A DNA stretch of 34,593 nt, taken from contig JANSWS010000030.1 of the NCBI GenBank assembly GCA_024743355.1, positions 1 to 34,593 on the forward strand, read 5' to 3'. The DNA comes from a bacterium. GTDB taxonomy: Bacteria; Planctomycetota; Planctomycetia; Pirellulales; Pirellulaceae. Positions 25,125 through 32,389 of the stretch are shown one piece after another. The notes under the pieces were generated by a model that had not been told where the DNA came from, did not search any database, and saw only the letters and a program-made list of their open reading frames with translations. The stretch's first letter is position 1; every line of letters begins with the position of its first letter. A program made the position numbers and the translations under genes.

Positions 25125-26396
25125 TCATGACATCGTCACCCACGGTTCCCATTCCGCTTCATACTCACGCCGCCAATACTGCCGCTGTTCCGCGTCGTCC
25201 AAAATATGCCCGCCTTGGCCCTCGGTAACTACGGTGCGGCCCGTCCGATGAGCGATATTGCCCAGATGACACAGGAGCGTACTGCGGTGCCCTTCGGTGA
25301 TCGGCAGATTGAGTAGCTGGGGATCGTCGGCGCGAATCGCATCGACAAAATTCTGTAGATGCTCTCGCTGACCAACCGACGACTGCTCTCCCTGAAATAC
25401 CGGTTTGTCATTGCGATCGAAGATGCGAAACTGCCCATCGCTGTCCAACTCAAGCGTACCCTCGTCTCCGTAAAAAGCGCACATAAAATCGACGCCGTGC
25501 TTGTTGCAACTGAGCGCATCCCAGGTCGCCTGTTTGCGACCTTCAAACTCGAAACACACAGAATGCACATCGGGTGTTTCTTGATCGTCGTCATACCAAT
25601 AGCGGCCTCCGGAGCTGACGGTACGAATGGGAAAGTCTACATTCAAACCCCAGCGACAAAGATCGAGGCCGTGAACACCATTATTGGCCAACTCTCCTCC
25701 ACCCCAATGCCAGAACCAATGCCAGTTGTAATGCACTACATTGCTGCGAAAGGGAACATGCGGCGCCGGTCCCTGCCACAAGTCGTAGTCTAAATCCGCC
25801 GGTGGATCGACCTGCATACCGCGTCCAATGGGTCCCCGCAGACTGTTGTAGTAACAGCGAGCCAAATGCACCTGACCGATATCGCCCGCATGCAAGCGGC
25901 GGATAGCCTCTTGAGTGCCTGCAGCACTCCTGCGTTGCGCTCCCATCTGGACGCAGCGTTTGTATTTTTCGGCAGCCTGAATCATCCATTCACCTTCCTG
26001 CGGATTATGGCTACAGGGCTTTTCGACGTACACGTGCTTGCCCGCCTTGCAGGCCATGATGGTTGCCGGGGCATGCCAGTGGTTGGGAGCCGCACAGACC
26101 AGCGCATCAACGTCGTCGTCATCGAGAATCCGCCGAAAGTCGCCGACCATCTCAGGGGCCACACCGACTTCTTTCTGAAACTGTCTTGCCAGGCTTTCCG
26201 AACGTCGCTTGTCGACGTCGCACAAATACTTAACCTCCACTCCCTCAAACTTGGCCAGATCCGCAGCCAAGGATTGTCCACGACTCAAGCCCATGACTCC
26301 AACGCGGACCAGCGGCAGATCCGACTGACCACGGGCCTCCGACATCAGGCTGCCGGCGGCCACCCCAGCCAGTACGAATTCTCGTCGATTTGCCAT
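25125..26396 (-). CDS. Gfo/Idh/MocA-family oxidoreductase with Tat-like leader
   Basis: A 423-residue NAD(P)-dependent oxidoreductase of the Gfo/Idh/MocA family, common in planctomycetes with roles in sugar modification. The N-terminus NRREFVLAGVAAG is a twin-arginine-like export leader, so the protein is probably periplasmic. The Rossmann part starts VRVGVMGLSRG, the second element is YLCDVDKRRS, the substrate-domain motif is AAPNHWHAPA, and the catalytic EKPCSHN carries the family lysine. The C-terminal half holds the typical GGELANNGVHGLDLCRW segment. Length is normal. AAAGGAG lies 8 nt upstream of the ATG. It is monocistronic with a 323 bp divergent region before the small orphan gene. 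Substrate is unknown. Confidence 0.9.
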   Translation of the reverse strand: MANRREFVLAGVAAGSLMSEARGQSDLPLVRVGVMGLSRGQSLAADLAKFEGVEVKYLCDVDKRRSESLARQFQKEVGVAPEMVGDFRRILDDDDVDALVCAAPNHWHAPATIMACKAGKHVYVEKPCSHNPQEGEWMIQAAEKYKRCVQMGAQRRSAAGTQEAIRRLHAGDIGQVHLARCYYNSLRGPIGRGMQVDPPADLDYDLWQGPAPHVPFRSNVVHYNWHWFWHWGGGELANNGVHGLDLCRWGLNVDFPIRTVSSGGRYWYDDDQETPDVHSVCFEFEGRKQATWDALSCNKHGVDFMCAFYGDEGTLELDSDGQFRIFDRNDKPVFQGEQSSVGQREHLQNFVDAIRADDPQLLNLPITEGHRSTLLCHLGNIAHRTGRTVVTEGQGGHILDDAEQRQYWRREYEAEWEPWVTMS

Positions 26397-26719
26397 CTCT
26401 CATTCTCCTTTCACCAGACTATCTTGATGTCGATGGATCGCTGAACCGCGGCTTAACAGTTCCGCCTCCCTCACTTGATTGGTCACAAATCAACCTCCAG
26501 CCTAGCAAATGCTTGCTAGCAAAGGTGAGGCCCAGGGAAAATAAAACGGCCGGAATGGGGGCGCCACGCAACGTCAGCAGCGGGCAAAGCAAATCTGTCG
26601 GCCTCTTGAGAAAACTTCAGAAGCTTGGATCCATGGGCCACAAAGATCCCTAGACTCGCCCATGCGACATTCGGTAAAAGGCGCCAGCGTGTAGCAAATC
26701 ATTCCTTACCGGAGTTGTC
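26397..26719. other. Divergent intergenic region with two adjacent dyads
   Basis: This 323 bp region separates the Gfo/Idh/MocA gene (-) and the small orphan (+). It contains two neighbouring inverted repeats, annotated separately. An RBS (AAAGGAG) for the oxidoreductase is at its left edge and GGAG for the orphan at its right edge. No further gene is visible. Confidence 0.4.
26475..26519. promoter_or_regulatory. Two adjacent dyad symmetries, possible operator
   Basis: TTGATT-N7-AATCAA (26475-26493) and CTAGCAA-N4-TTGCTAG (26502-26519) are perfect dyads 8 bp apart in the divergent upstream region. They could be regulator binding sites or a transcript hairpin. Short dyads occur by chance, so the call is weak. 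Confidence 0.3.
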
Positions 26720-26974
26720 ATGAATCAATTCAATTTTTTCTCGTGGCTACGTGATGGTGTACGCCAATCCGTGTTGCTTGGCGTCAATGACGCCGTCGAG
26801 CAACTGGGTACACCGGCGACCGAAGAAGAATTACACCCCAGCCTGGCTGGGTTCCTGCAGCTACAGCGTACGGAAGCGGAAGTACCCAAACTGGGCACCA
26901 AATCGAAACCCGCCACCGGTCGCAAGAGGCTCGGAAAATCGCTCAAGGATTTGGGCAACGAAAGCGGCCAGTAA
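26720..26974 (+). CDS. Small hypothetical protein, 84 residues
   Basis: I do not recognise this protein. It starts MNQFNFFSWLRDGVRQSVLLGVNDAVEQLG and becomes Lys/Arg- and Gly-rich at the end (GRKRLGKSLKDLGNESGQ). No signal peptide or membrane span is seen. The ATG at 26720 has GGAG five bp upstream, which supports translation. It converges with the histidine kinase gene, with 9 bp between the ends, and its antisense ORF is a shadow. Confidence 0.6.
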   Translation: MNQFNFFSWLRDGVRQSVLLGVNDAVEQLGTPATEEELHPSLAGFLQLQRTEAEVPKLGTKSKPATGRKRLGKSLKDLGNESGQ

Positions 26975-26983
26975 CCCGCTTGG

Positions 26984-27697
26984 CTACTCGGCAGGCGCGT
27001 CACCGCCATTGCCGGGTTTTCTGGGTAGCATCAATGTCACACGCGTGCCTGCCCCAGGCGAAGACGCAATTTGCAACTGTCCACCGATCAAGCGGGCTCG
27101 CTGCTCCATACTGGAGATGCCGAAGCGATCTTGCTGAGCGCGTGCGGCATCCACGTTGAATCCACAGCCGTCGTCCTCAACACACATTCGATAAGCATCC
27201 CCCTCCAGGCTGCTTCTCACGCGGATTGTGCATGCGCCCGCATGCGTGATCGCGTTGACCACCGCTTGCTTCAGCACACGGAGAACGCTCCAAGCGACTG
27301 ACGGCGGCAGCTGTGGCCAGCCATGCTGGCCCTGCTCGACGATCAACGTCTGATTGGCGGCTTGTGCGTCAAAACTGCGCAGTTCGATGAATCGCGCGAG
27401 ATGTTGTTCCACCGCGGTAGCTTCTTCGGCCTGCGTGTGGTCCAGGAAGCGGATCAACATCCGGCCCTCCTCACCCGCCTCTCGGACGAATTGCAGCGAC
27501 TGCTCAAGTTGCTTTCGCACCTCGGACGGAATCTGTGGCAGCTCCTCGAGACGACTCTTGACCTGCTCTAAATTCATTCCGGCCGTAAGTATCCACTGCA
27601 ACAATCCATCGTGCAGCTCGTAAACCAACCAAGCTTTGTCGCGGTCGCTCATTGCATCCGAAGGATTTGAACCTGCGTCTACCATCGCTTGTCCCAC
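26984..27697 (-). CDS. Sensorless NarL-type (HisKA_3) histidine kinase
   Basis: A 237-residue cytoplasmic kinase with no transmembrane or sensor domain. The HisKA_3 dimerisation helix carries the phosphorylatable His29 in YELHDGLLQWI. The ATPase part has an N-box QAVVNAITHAGA (Gln where most family members have Glu), DDGCGFN and GISSMEQRARLIGG. It is the last gene of a five-gene minus-strand cluster and may take input from a cluster partner. The track start at 27697 is a GTG without a clear RBS; ATGs at 27685 and 27652 are alternatives. No adjacent NarL-type response regulator is present, so the target is unknown. Confidence 0.85.
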   Translation of the reverse strand: MGQAMVDAGSNPSDAMSDRDKAWLVYELHDGLLQWILTAGMNLEQVKSRLEELPQIPSEVRKQLEQSLQFVREAGEEGRMLIRFLDHTQAEEATAVEQHLARFIELRSFDAQAANQTLIVEQGQHGWPQLPPSVAWSVLRVLKQAVVNAITHAGACTIRVRSSLEGDAYRMCVEDDGCGFNVDAARAQQDRFGISSMEQRARLIGGQLQIASSPGAGTRVTLMLPRKPGNGGDAPAE

Positions 27698-27718
27698 GCC
27701 GCTGGAGTGCCAATTGAA

Positions 27719-28420
27719 CTACAAGTCTAAAGCATCCAAGTCATCGACCAACTGATCAAGGTGATCCCAATCGCCTTCGTCCTGCTCCAGCTCAGCTTCC
27801 GGCCGATACAACTGGGAAGCAGCGGGCTTCGCAGGCGGCTGCGTGTGATTTGGCTGTGCGCCTTTCACCGCCTGCGAAACGGTCCCTTCCGAGTGAGTTT
27901 GCGAGTCTTGCCGCGTGGACTGTGACGCGACTCGCGGCGCCGCGGCAGAAGCTTCTTCCGTGGGGGCTGGACGGTGGACTGTGGATGACGGAGCCAAGCT
28001 CCCCAGTCCAATAGCGATGGTCTTTACGCTGCGATCTTGTTGTATCTGCAAAATCTGCTTCATCAAATCTGCCACCTCACCACCTCGGTCGAGTGGCACA
28101 TGATAAATCCGCTTCGCTCCACTCCTCGCCGCCGGATCTCTGCGGTCCACGGCGACGACCTCACCCGCCAGATCCAATCGCTGCCAATGCCGCCGCAGCT
28201 CTTCGGTCTCTAACGCCGAAACAACTACAAAACTGTGATTAAAGCTGCTCAGGCAGAGGTGGTCAGTGTCATCGGCCGCAATGTGTTCGAGCGGACCAAT
28301 CATGGTCGCATCCAGACCTTGCGTCATCATCAGCTCAGCCACCAGTGTTTCTTCCTGATCAGCGGACAGAGCGTTGCGATTGGCTCCTTGGCTCACCACC
28401 ACAGTCAGTCGACTCGTCAA
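27719..28420 (-). CDS. Unknown protein with alpha/beta N-terminus and acidic tail
   Basis: A 233-residue protein that I do not recognise. The N-terminal half looks like an alpha/beta fold (RLTVVVSQGAN, HSFVVVSALETEELRRHW, EVVAVDRRD, VADLMKQILQIQQDRSVKTIAIGLGS). Then a Ser/Thr/Pro-rich linker (about 140-205) leads to an acidic end (EGDWDHLDQLVDDLDALDL). No signal peptide or span is seen. The start is a TTG at 28420, with AAGGAG at 6 nt spacing, so it is well supported. It sits 21 bp upstream of the histidine kinase and is surely co-transcribed; the acidic C-terminus may be a binding peptide. Confidence 0.75.
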   Translation of the reverse strand: MTSRLTVVVSQGANRNALSADQEETLVAELMMTQGLDATMIGPLEHIAADDTDHLCLSSFNHSFVVVSALETEELRRHWQRLDLAGEVVAVDRRDPAARSGAKRIYHVPLDRGGEVADLMKQILQIQQDRSVKTIAIGLGSLAPSSTVHRPAPTEEASAAAPRVASQSTRQDSQTHSEGTVSQAVKGAQPNHTQPPAKPAASQLYRPEAELEQDEGDWDHLDQLVDDLDALDL

Positions 28421-28493
28421 GCGTTTCTCCTTCGAAGATCAGTTAAAGAAACCTGTCGCATGCATCCATGGATTGGCTGAGCCCGAGGCACAG

Positions 28494-28528
28494 ACCCTGT
28501 CTCCCTGGACAAACCTTGTCTCCCTGGA
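28494..28528. repeat. Two-copy tandem repeat, period 19 bp
   Basis: ACCCTGTCTCCCTGGA (28494-28509) is repeated as ACCTTGTCTCCCTGGA at 28513-28528 with one change. It lies in the 158 bp gap between the ATPase gene and the TTG-started unknown gene. Function unknown. Confidence 0.55.
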
Positions 28529-28578
28529 ACGCAGCCTGGAATCCATGTCTTCGACGCAAACTCCATTGGATATTGTAC

Positions 28579-29307
28579 TCAGCGATAAAGAGACGATGGC
28601 GCGTCCCCCGATCCCACCGCACTCTTCTGTGTTGCGCATTGGTTGTGGTAATCGTCATACAGCCGCATCAACAACTCACGCATATTCCCGCGGTGCTCCT
28701 CAAGCTGGGCCCTCAGGCGAGCATCGTTCAGCCAATCCGCAGGAAGCGTGGCCGCTGCTTGTTCTGCCAAATGTTCCACAATCCTTCTGGCTAATTCGGC
28801 CGTTACCTGCATCTGTAGCAAAGTCGGGATTCCGGCGACTCGAGCATGTGAGCTAACCAGAAGCCCCATTTCTTGCCACCGCATGACGCGTCCCAAGAAG
28901 GCTCTGCATGCGATCGGCAGTTGCTCCCATCCATCCACGATCAAGGTTCTACCAGCAGCCCAATGGCCGCGCGAATTCAACCAGTCTCTCAAGGGCCGGT
29001 GGCCACGCCGCAGTTGAATCCAAACTACCATCCCTGCATGATCGTCATTCGCAGCTCGTAGCTTCGCCGCGTGTTTCGCGATTCCCGGCTGTGAGCGATA
29101 GCAAGTTGGGCCCAGTTCGGCCGCCAGATGAACCAGCAGAGTAGATTTTCCGCTGCCATGCGGGCCAACCAGAGCCCCACAGCGATTTAGCTCATGCCGC
29201 CAGCGACGCAGCAGATTGGGAATATCAGAAGCATGCTCTTGCTCCGCGACGAACCAAGGCACAGCCCCAGGATGCACGAAGCGGGTTGCAAAGGGGTTAG
29301 ACTTCAC
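28579..29307 (-). CDS. P-loop ATPase, cluster partner
   Basis: A 242-residue soluble protein with Walker A GPHGSGKST and a likely Walker B LIVDGWEQL. The N-terminal NPFATRFVHPG is a distinctive lead-in. The middle has VVWIQLRRGHRPL and the C-terminal half is helical, like the lid of an AAA/STAND-type ATPase. No DNA-binding domain is visible. The start is a GTG at 29307 that overlaps the preceding gene's stop by 11 bp, so the two are translationally coupled. It probably supplies ATP-driven switching to the cluster. Target unknown. Confidence 0.8.
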   Translation of the reverse strand: MKSNPFATRFVHPGAVPWFVAEQEHASDIPNLLRRWRHELNRCGALVGPHGSGKSTLLVHLAAELGPTCYRSQPGIAKHAAKLRAANDDHAGMVVWIQLRRGHRPLRDWLNSRGHWAAGRTLIVDGWEQLPIACRAFLGRVMRWQEMGLLVSSHARVAGIPTLLQMQVTAELARRIVEHLAEQAAATLPADWLNDARLRAQLEEHRGNMRELLMRLYDDYHNQCATQKSAVGSGDAPSSLYR

Positions 29308-29749
29308 GTGTCAAGGGACCGAGATAGAACGGTTTCTCGGCAGAAATCGTGCGACCATCCTTCATATAGAGACGCAGGCGAACACACCAGCGAATCGTCA
29401 ACAGGCGTCCCTCGTAACTCAAGGGAGCAGCGGGCAGCGTGGTCACAATCGGGTGCGATTCACCATTAATTACGGGCAGAAGCTCGCCTTCAGACAGGCT
29501 CTTGAACAAGTGAACCCCGAAATCTTCACTGCCCTTACCCTCGGTGTACCACAGAACAGAAATCTCCAGTCGATCCACCTCTTCTGGGGATACCCGCTGG
29601 ACGCGATATTCAAACTCCAGCAATTCATTAGGTTCCAGCCTTGGCTGAAGCGCAAGAAACCGTAGCCCCAACGCAGGTTCGGTGCGTCGAGTCAGGCGGC
29701 GCTGCGGGGATAAACGGCGACTGGGAAACTTCGGTAAAACGCGGGCCAC
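29297..29749 (-). CDS. Beta-rich unknown protein, cluster partner
   Basis: A 150-residue protein without signal peptide or spans. After a basic N-terminus (ARVLPKFPSRRLSPQRRLTRR) it is rich in beta strands (LGLRFLALQP, LLEFEYRVQRVS, LEISVLWYTEG, RLLTIRWCVRLRLYM), which suggests a beta-sandwich/arrestin-like domain. The family is not identified. It overlaps the upstream membrane-protein gene by 58 bp if the GTG at 29749 is used (GGGAG is about 10 nt upstream); a TTG near 29676 would remove the overlap. It overlaps the ATPase start by 11 bp. Confidence 0.7.
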   Translation of the reverse strand: MARVLPKFPSRRLSPQRRLTRRTEPALGLRFLALQPRLEPNELLEFEYRVQRVSPEEVDRLEISVLWYTEGKGSEDFGVHLFKSLSEGELLPVINGESHPIVTTLPAAPLSYEGRLLTIRWCVRLRLYMKDGRTISAEKPFYLGPLTREV

Positions 29750-30837
29750 TTAGGACATTCTCCCTCGACCACAATCTTCCAAACCAAGGCGTTGTGTTCA
29801 CTTTGGAACGAATGCATGATATCCGCGGGCAGGCTGATCGTGCAATCCAATTCCAACGGCTTTTCCGGTTCAGCTTCCAGCTTATACGAAATACTTTGCT
29901 GGCTAGCGGTTTCGCTCCAAGGTTCGTCCGTATCTTTGGCCACCCCATCAACCTTCGGCCTTCGCACATCAGCGATCTGCCCCGCTCCGTGTCGAAATGG
30001 CCCGTGGATCTGAGCCGGAATGCGATAGGTTTCGTGGCTTTCCGTGCGTACATCGGTGCCCTGCTCGTAGGTCGTTTCTTCGAAAGCCACCAGGGCAACC
30101 TTGAGCACCTTGAACGCCACACGTCCGTATTGGCAAAGGTATACGCGATAGTTGTTCCCGGGCAACAGCGGCAGATAGTCAATTTCGATAGCCGTTGGCC
30201 CAACGCCGGCCTTGCGACGGAACAATTGGAAAAACCAGCGGGTCGCGTAAAAGGCAACGGCAACGAACAGTACCAACAGGACACTCAGGAACCAATTCAC
30301 GCCGTGGCTGAGCGACTGTTGCAGTGTGACGACCAACAACACGGAAGTGACAGCATTCCAGGTGGTGGTAAACAATGCACTCAGGATCAATTGCGTGTTT
30401 TCACCGCGCTGGATGGGCAAGCGATAGGCCAATTTGACTCCTGGACTATCCGTCAGACTCTGTAGACTGGGTAAAGAATCGGGACTTTCCGTACGATTCC
30501 CGGCTGCTCGCTTCTTATGTTGCTGCTTCGCCTTGCTGGCTAGGGCCGATCGGCGTTCCGGCGATGCAAGTGTATGGGAGAGCTGCAAAACGAAGGCCGT
30601 AAGTCCAATCACCATGAACGAGACGGAAGCACATACCATCAGCCAGAAGCCGAAACCGGGTCTCAGGATTGTGGATTCAGGCCAAAATACTTGCCAGGAA
30701 ACCACAATGGTCAGAGATATAATGCCCAAAATGAACAGAGCCCCAAAGAAGGCCGCTTCGCTGACGCTGCCCACGACCCACCAGCCGCTGAGCCGCGTAC
30801 CGCGTTTCTTTCCCCACAGCCGTATCCACTTCGCCAC
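29692..30837 (-). CDS. Membrane protein with C-terminal beta-sandwich domain
   Basis: A 381-residue first gene of the cluster. About four hydrophobic spans occur: ALFILGIISLTIVVSWQVF, FWLMVCASVSFMVIGLTAF, then after a charged linker (70-140) LSALFTTTWNAVTSVLLVV and FLSVLLVLFVAVAFYATRW. The C-terminal ~175 residues are beta-rich (YRVYLCQYGRVAFKVLKVALVAF, ALVWKIVVEGECPKWPAFYRSFPVAVYP) and recall the arrestin-like tails of bacterial membrane proteins. The start is a GTG at 30837 with AGGAG at 6 nt spacing. The divergent beta-propeller start at 30853 is only 15 bp away. Confidence 0.75.
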   Translation of the reverse strand: MAKWIRLWGKKRGTRLSGWWVVGSVSEAAFFGALFILGIISLTIVVSWQVFWPESTILRPGFGFWLMVCASVSFMVIGLTAFVLQLSHTLASPERRSALASKAKQQHKKRAAGNRTESPDSLPSLQSLTDSPGVKLAYRLPIQRGENTQLILSALFTTTWNAVTSVLLVVTLQQSLSHGVNWFLSVLLVLFVAVAFYATRWFFQLFRRKAGVGPTAIEIDYLPLLPGNNYRVYLCQYGRVAFKVLKVALVAFEETTYEQGTDVRTESHETYRIPAQIHGPFRHGAGQIADVRRPKVDGVAKDTDEPWSETASQQSISYKLEAEPEKPLELDCTISLPADIMHSFQSEHNALVWKIVVEGECPKWPAFYRSFPVAVYPRSAA

Positions 30838-30852
30838 CTAAGGCTCCTGAGA

Positions 30853-32262
30853 ATGATCGAGACCTCGATCCGCATGACCGTTCCAAATCTGACCCGACTA
30901 TCTTTTCTTGGAACGCCCCGATTTTCCAGGGGGCGACCTCGCGTCTGCTGCCAGCCCCAAACAAAGACTGCCCCCCGGTTACCAGGTCGGCAGCCGATAC
31001 CAAGCCCGTGGCCGCGCTGCCGCTGGTCATTCTACTTGAGTCTGGCATGGTTCACTTTGGGATTCCTCGAAGGCGGCCTAAGCCAGGACTGGCCTCAGAT
31101 CCTGGGGCCCAATCGCGATGGACAGGCTACGGCTCAGCAACTGCATCCCCAGCAATGGCCGGAGCGACTAACCCCCGCCTGGAAAGTCGAGCTTGGAAAC
31201 GGCCACGCGGGAGCCGCCATCGTGGGATCGCGCGTCCTGATCCCCCATCGGCGTGCGGATTCCGAAGTTCTTACCGCGCTGGAATTGGAATCGGGAGGAA
31301 CCCTTTGGGAATGCAGTTGGCCAGCCAGTTACCAGGGAACGATCACCCCCGACGACGGTCCGCGTTGCGTTCCTGTGTGCCACAAGGATTGGGCGGTTTG
31401 CTACGGGGCAGCCGGAGACTTGGTGTGCATCAATCTCTCAAACGGTGAGAAGCGTTGGCAGCGAACTCTGCGCAAAGACTACGATGCGGAAGACGGCTAC
31501 TTCGGGGCGGGGAGCTCGCCGCTCATCGTGAACGATCTGGTGATTACCTGCGTGGGCGGTGAAAAGGGTGGCGTGGTGGCAGTGGAACTGGACAGTGGCC
31601 GCACGCGTTGGACTTCTACCGGTCGAGAGGCGAGTTATGCATCGCCCATTCATATTAAACTGGGATCAGAAGATCTGTTGTTGGTAGTTACCCGTCTAGA
31701 CACCCTGCTGCTCAATGCCCGCGACGGTTCCTTGCTCTCCGAAGTCAAGTTTGGCAGCCGCGGCCCCACAGTGAATGCAGCCACCCCAATCGCCTTGGGC
31801 GGTAACGACTACCTATTGACCGCTAGCTATGGCGTAGGAACCCTGATACTGGGAATCGACGGCATTACTTTGGTCGAGAAGCTGCGAGATAGAAATCTGC
31901 TGGCCAGCCAGTACAACACGCCACTCTTGGTCAGCCAGCGAATCCTGGGCATTCACGGCAGGGAAGATGTCGGCATTGCGAGCCTGCGTTCGATTGATCT
32001 TCAGAGCCGCGAAGTCCTGTGGGAACAAGCCGAGTTTGGGGCGGCTCACTTGCTCAACTTTCAAGACCAAGTGTTGGCCGTTTCGCTGGATGGCATGTTG
32101 ATCATGTTGGATGGACAGGCAGATGCTTACGAGCCCCTCGCGCAGTCCTTCCTGCCCACAGGCACATACCGCGCCTTGCCGGCGGTCTCGGGCAATCAGC
32201 TGGTACTGCGGGCCTCGCACGGTCCGACCGAAAGTGAACTCATGATGTTCCGCCTGCAGTAG
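30853..32262 (+). CDS. PQQ-like beta-propeller repeat protein, probably secreted
   Basis: A PQQ-like/BamB-like beta-propeller protein, widespread in planctomycetes. Repeats with Trp-containing blades are seen: GGTLWECSW, GEKRWQRTL, SGRTRWTSTG, REVLWEQAEF; each blade is about 40-50 residues. The lead motif DWPQILGPNRDGQA is typical of the family's first mature residues. A hydrophobic stretch (SFYLSLAWFTLGFLEG) just before it is a signal peptide. The ATG at 30853 gives 469 residues; a 93-residue upstream extension in the track (30574) runs antisense through the cluster's membrane gene and is not coding. No PQQ-dehydrogenase active site is visible, so it is probably a binding/assembly protein. 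Confidence 0.85.
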   Translation: MIETSIRMTVPNLTRLSFLGTPRFSRGRPRVCCQPQTKTAPRLPGRQPIPSPWPRCRWSFYLSLAWFTLGFLEGGLSQDWPQILGPNRDGQATAQQLHPQQWPERLTPAWKVELGNGHAGAAIVGSRVLIPHRRADSEVLTALELESGGTLWECSWPASYQGTITPDDGPRCVPVCHKDWAVCYGAAGDLVCINLSNGEKRWQRTLRKDYDAEDGYFGAGSSPLIVNDLVITCVGGEKGGVVAVELDSGRTRWTSTGREASYASPIHIKLGSEDLLLVVTRLDTLLLNARDGSLLSEVKFGSRGPTVNAATPIALGGNDYLLTASYGVGTLILGIDGITLVEKLRDRNLLASQYNTPLLVSQRILGIHGREDVGIASLRSIDLQSREVLWEQAEFGAAHLLNFQDQVLAVSLDGMLIMLDGQADAYEPLAQSFLPTGTYRALPAVSGNQLVLRASHGPTESELMMFRLQ

Positions 32263-32389
32263 TTTGGCATCGTTCGCTCACGCTCGCCTTTCGCTCGGCG
32301 GAAGCAAAGCAAAAAGCTTCCATCACGGAACGAAAGGGGACTATCGGACGCGAATCCAGCAAACGCTACTGGGAACCTATTCGAAATTC

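Noticed and set aside
27652-27700. tRNA T-arm-like string (GGTTCAAATCC on the minus strand)
   Set aside because: The flanking 5' acceptor and anticodon arms do not form, and the string encodes the start of the histidine kinase.
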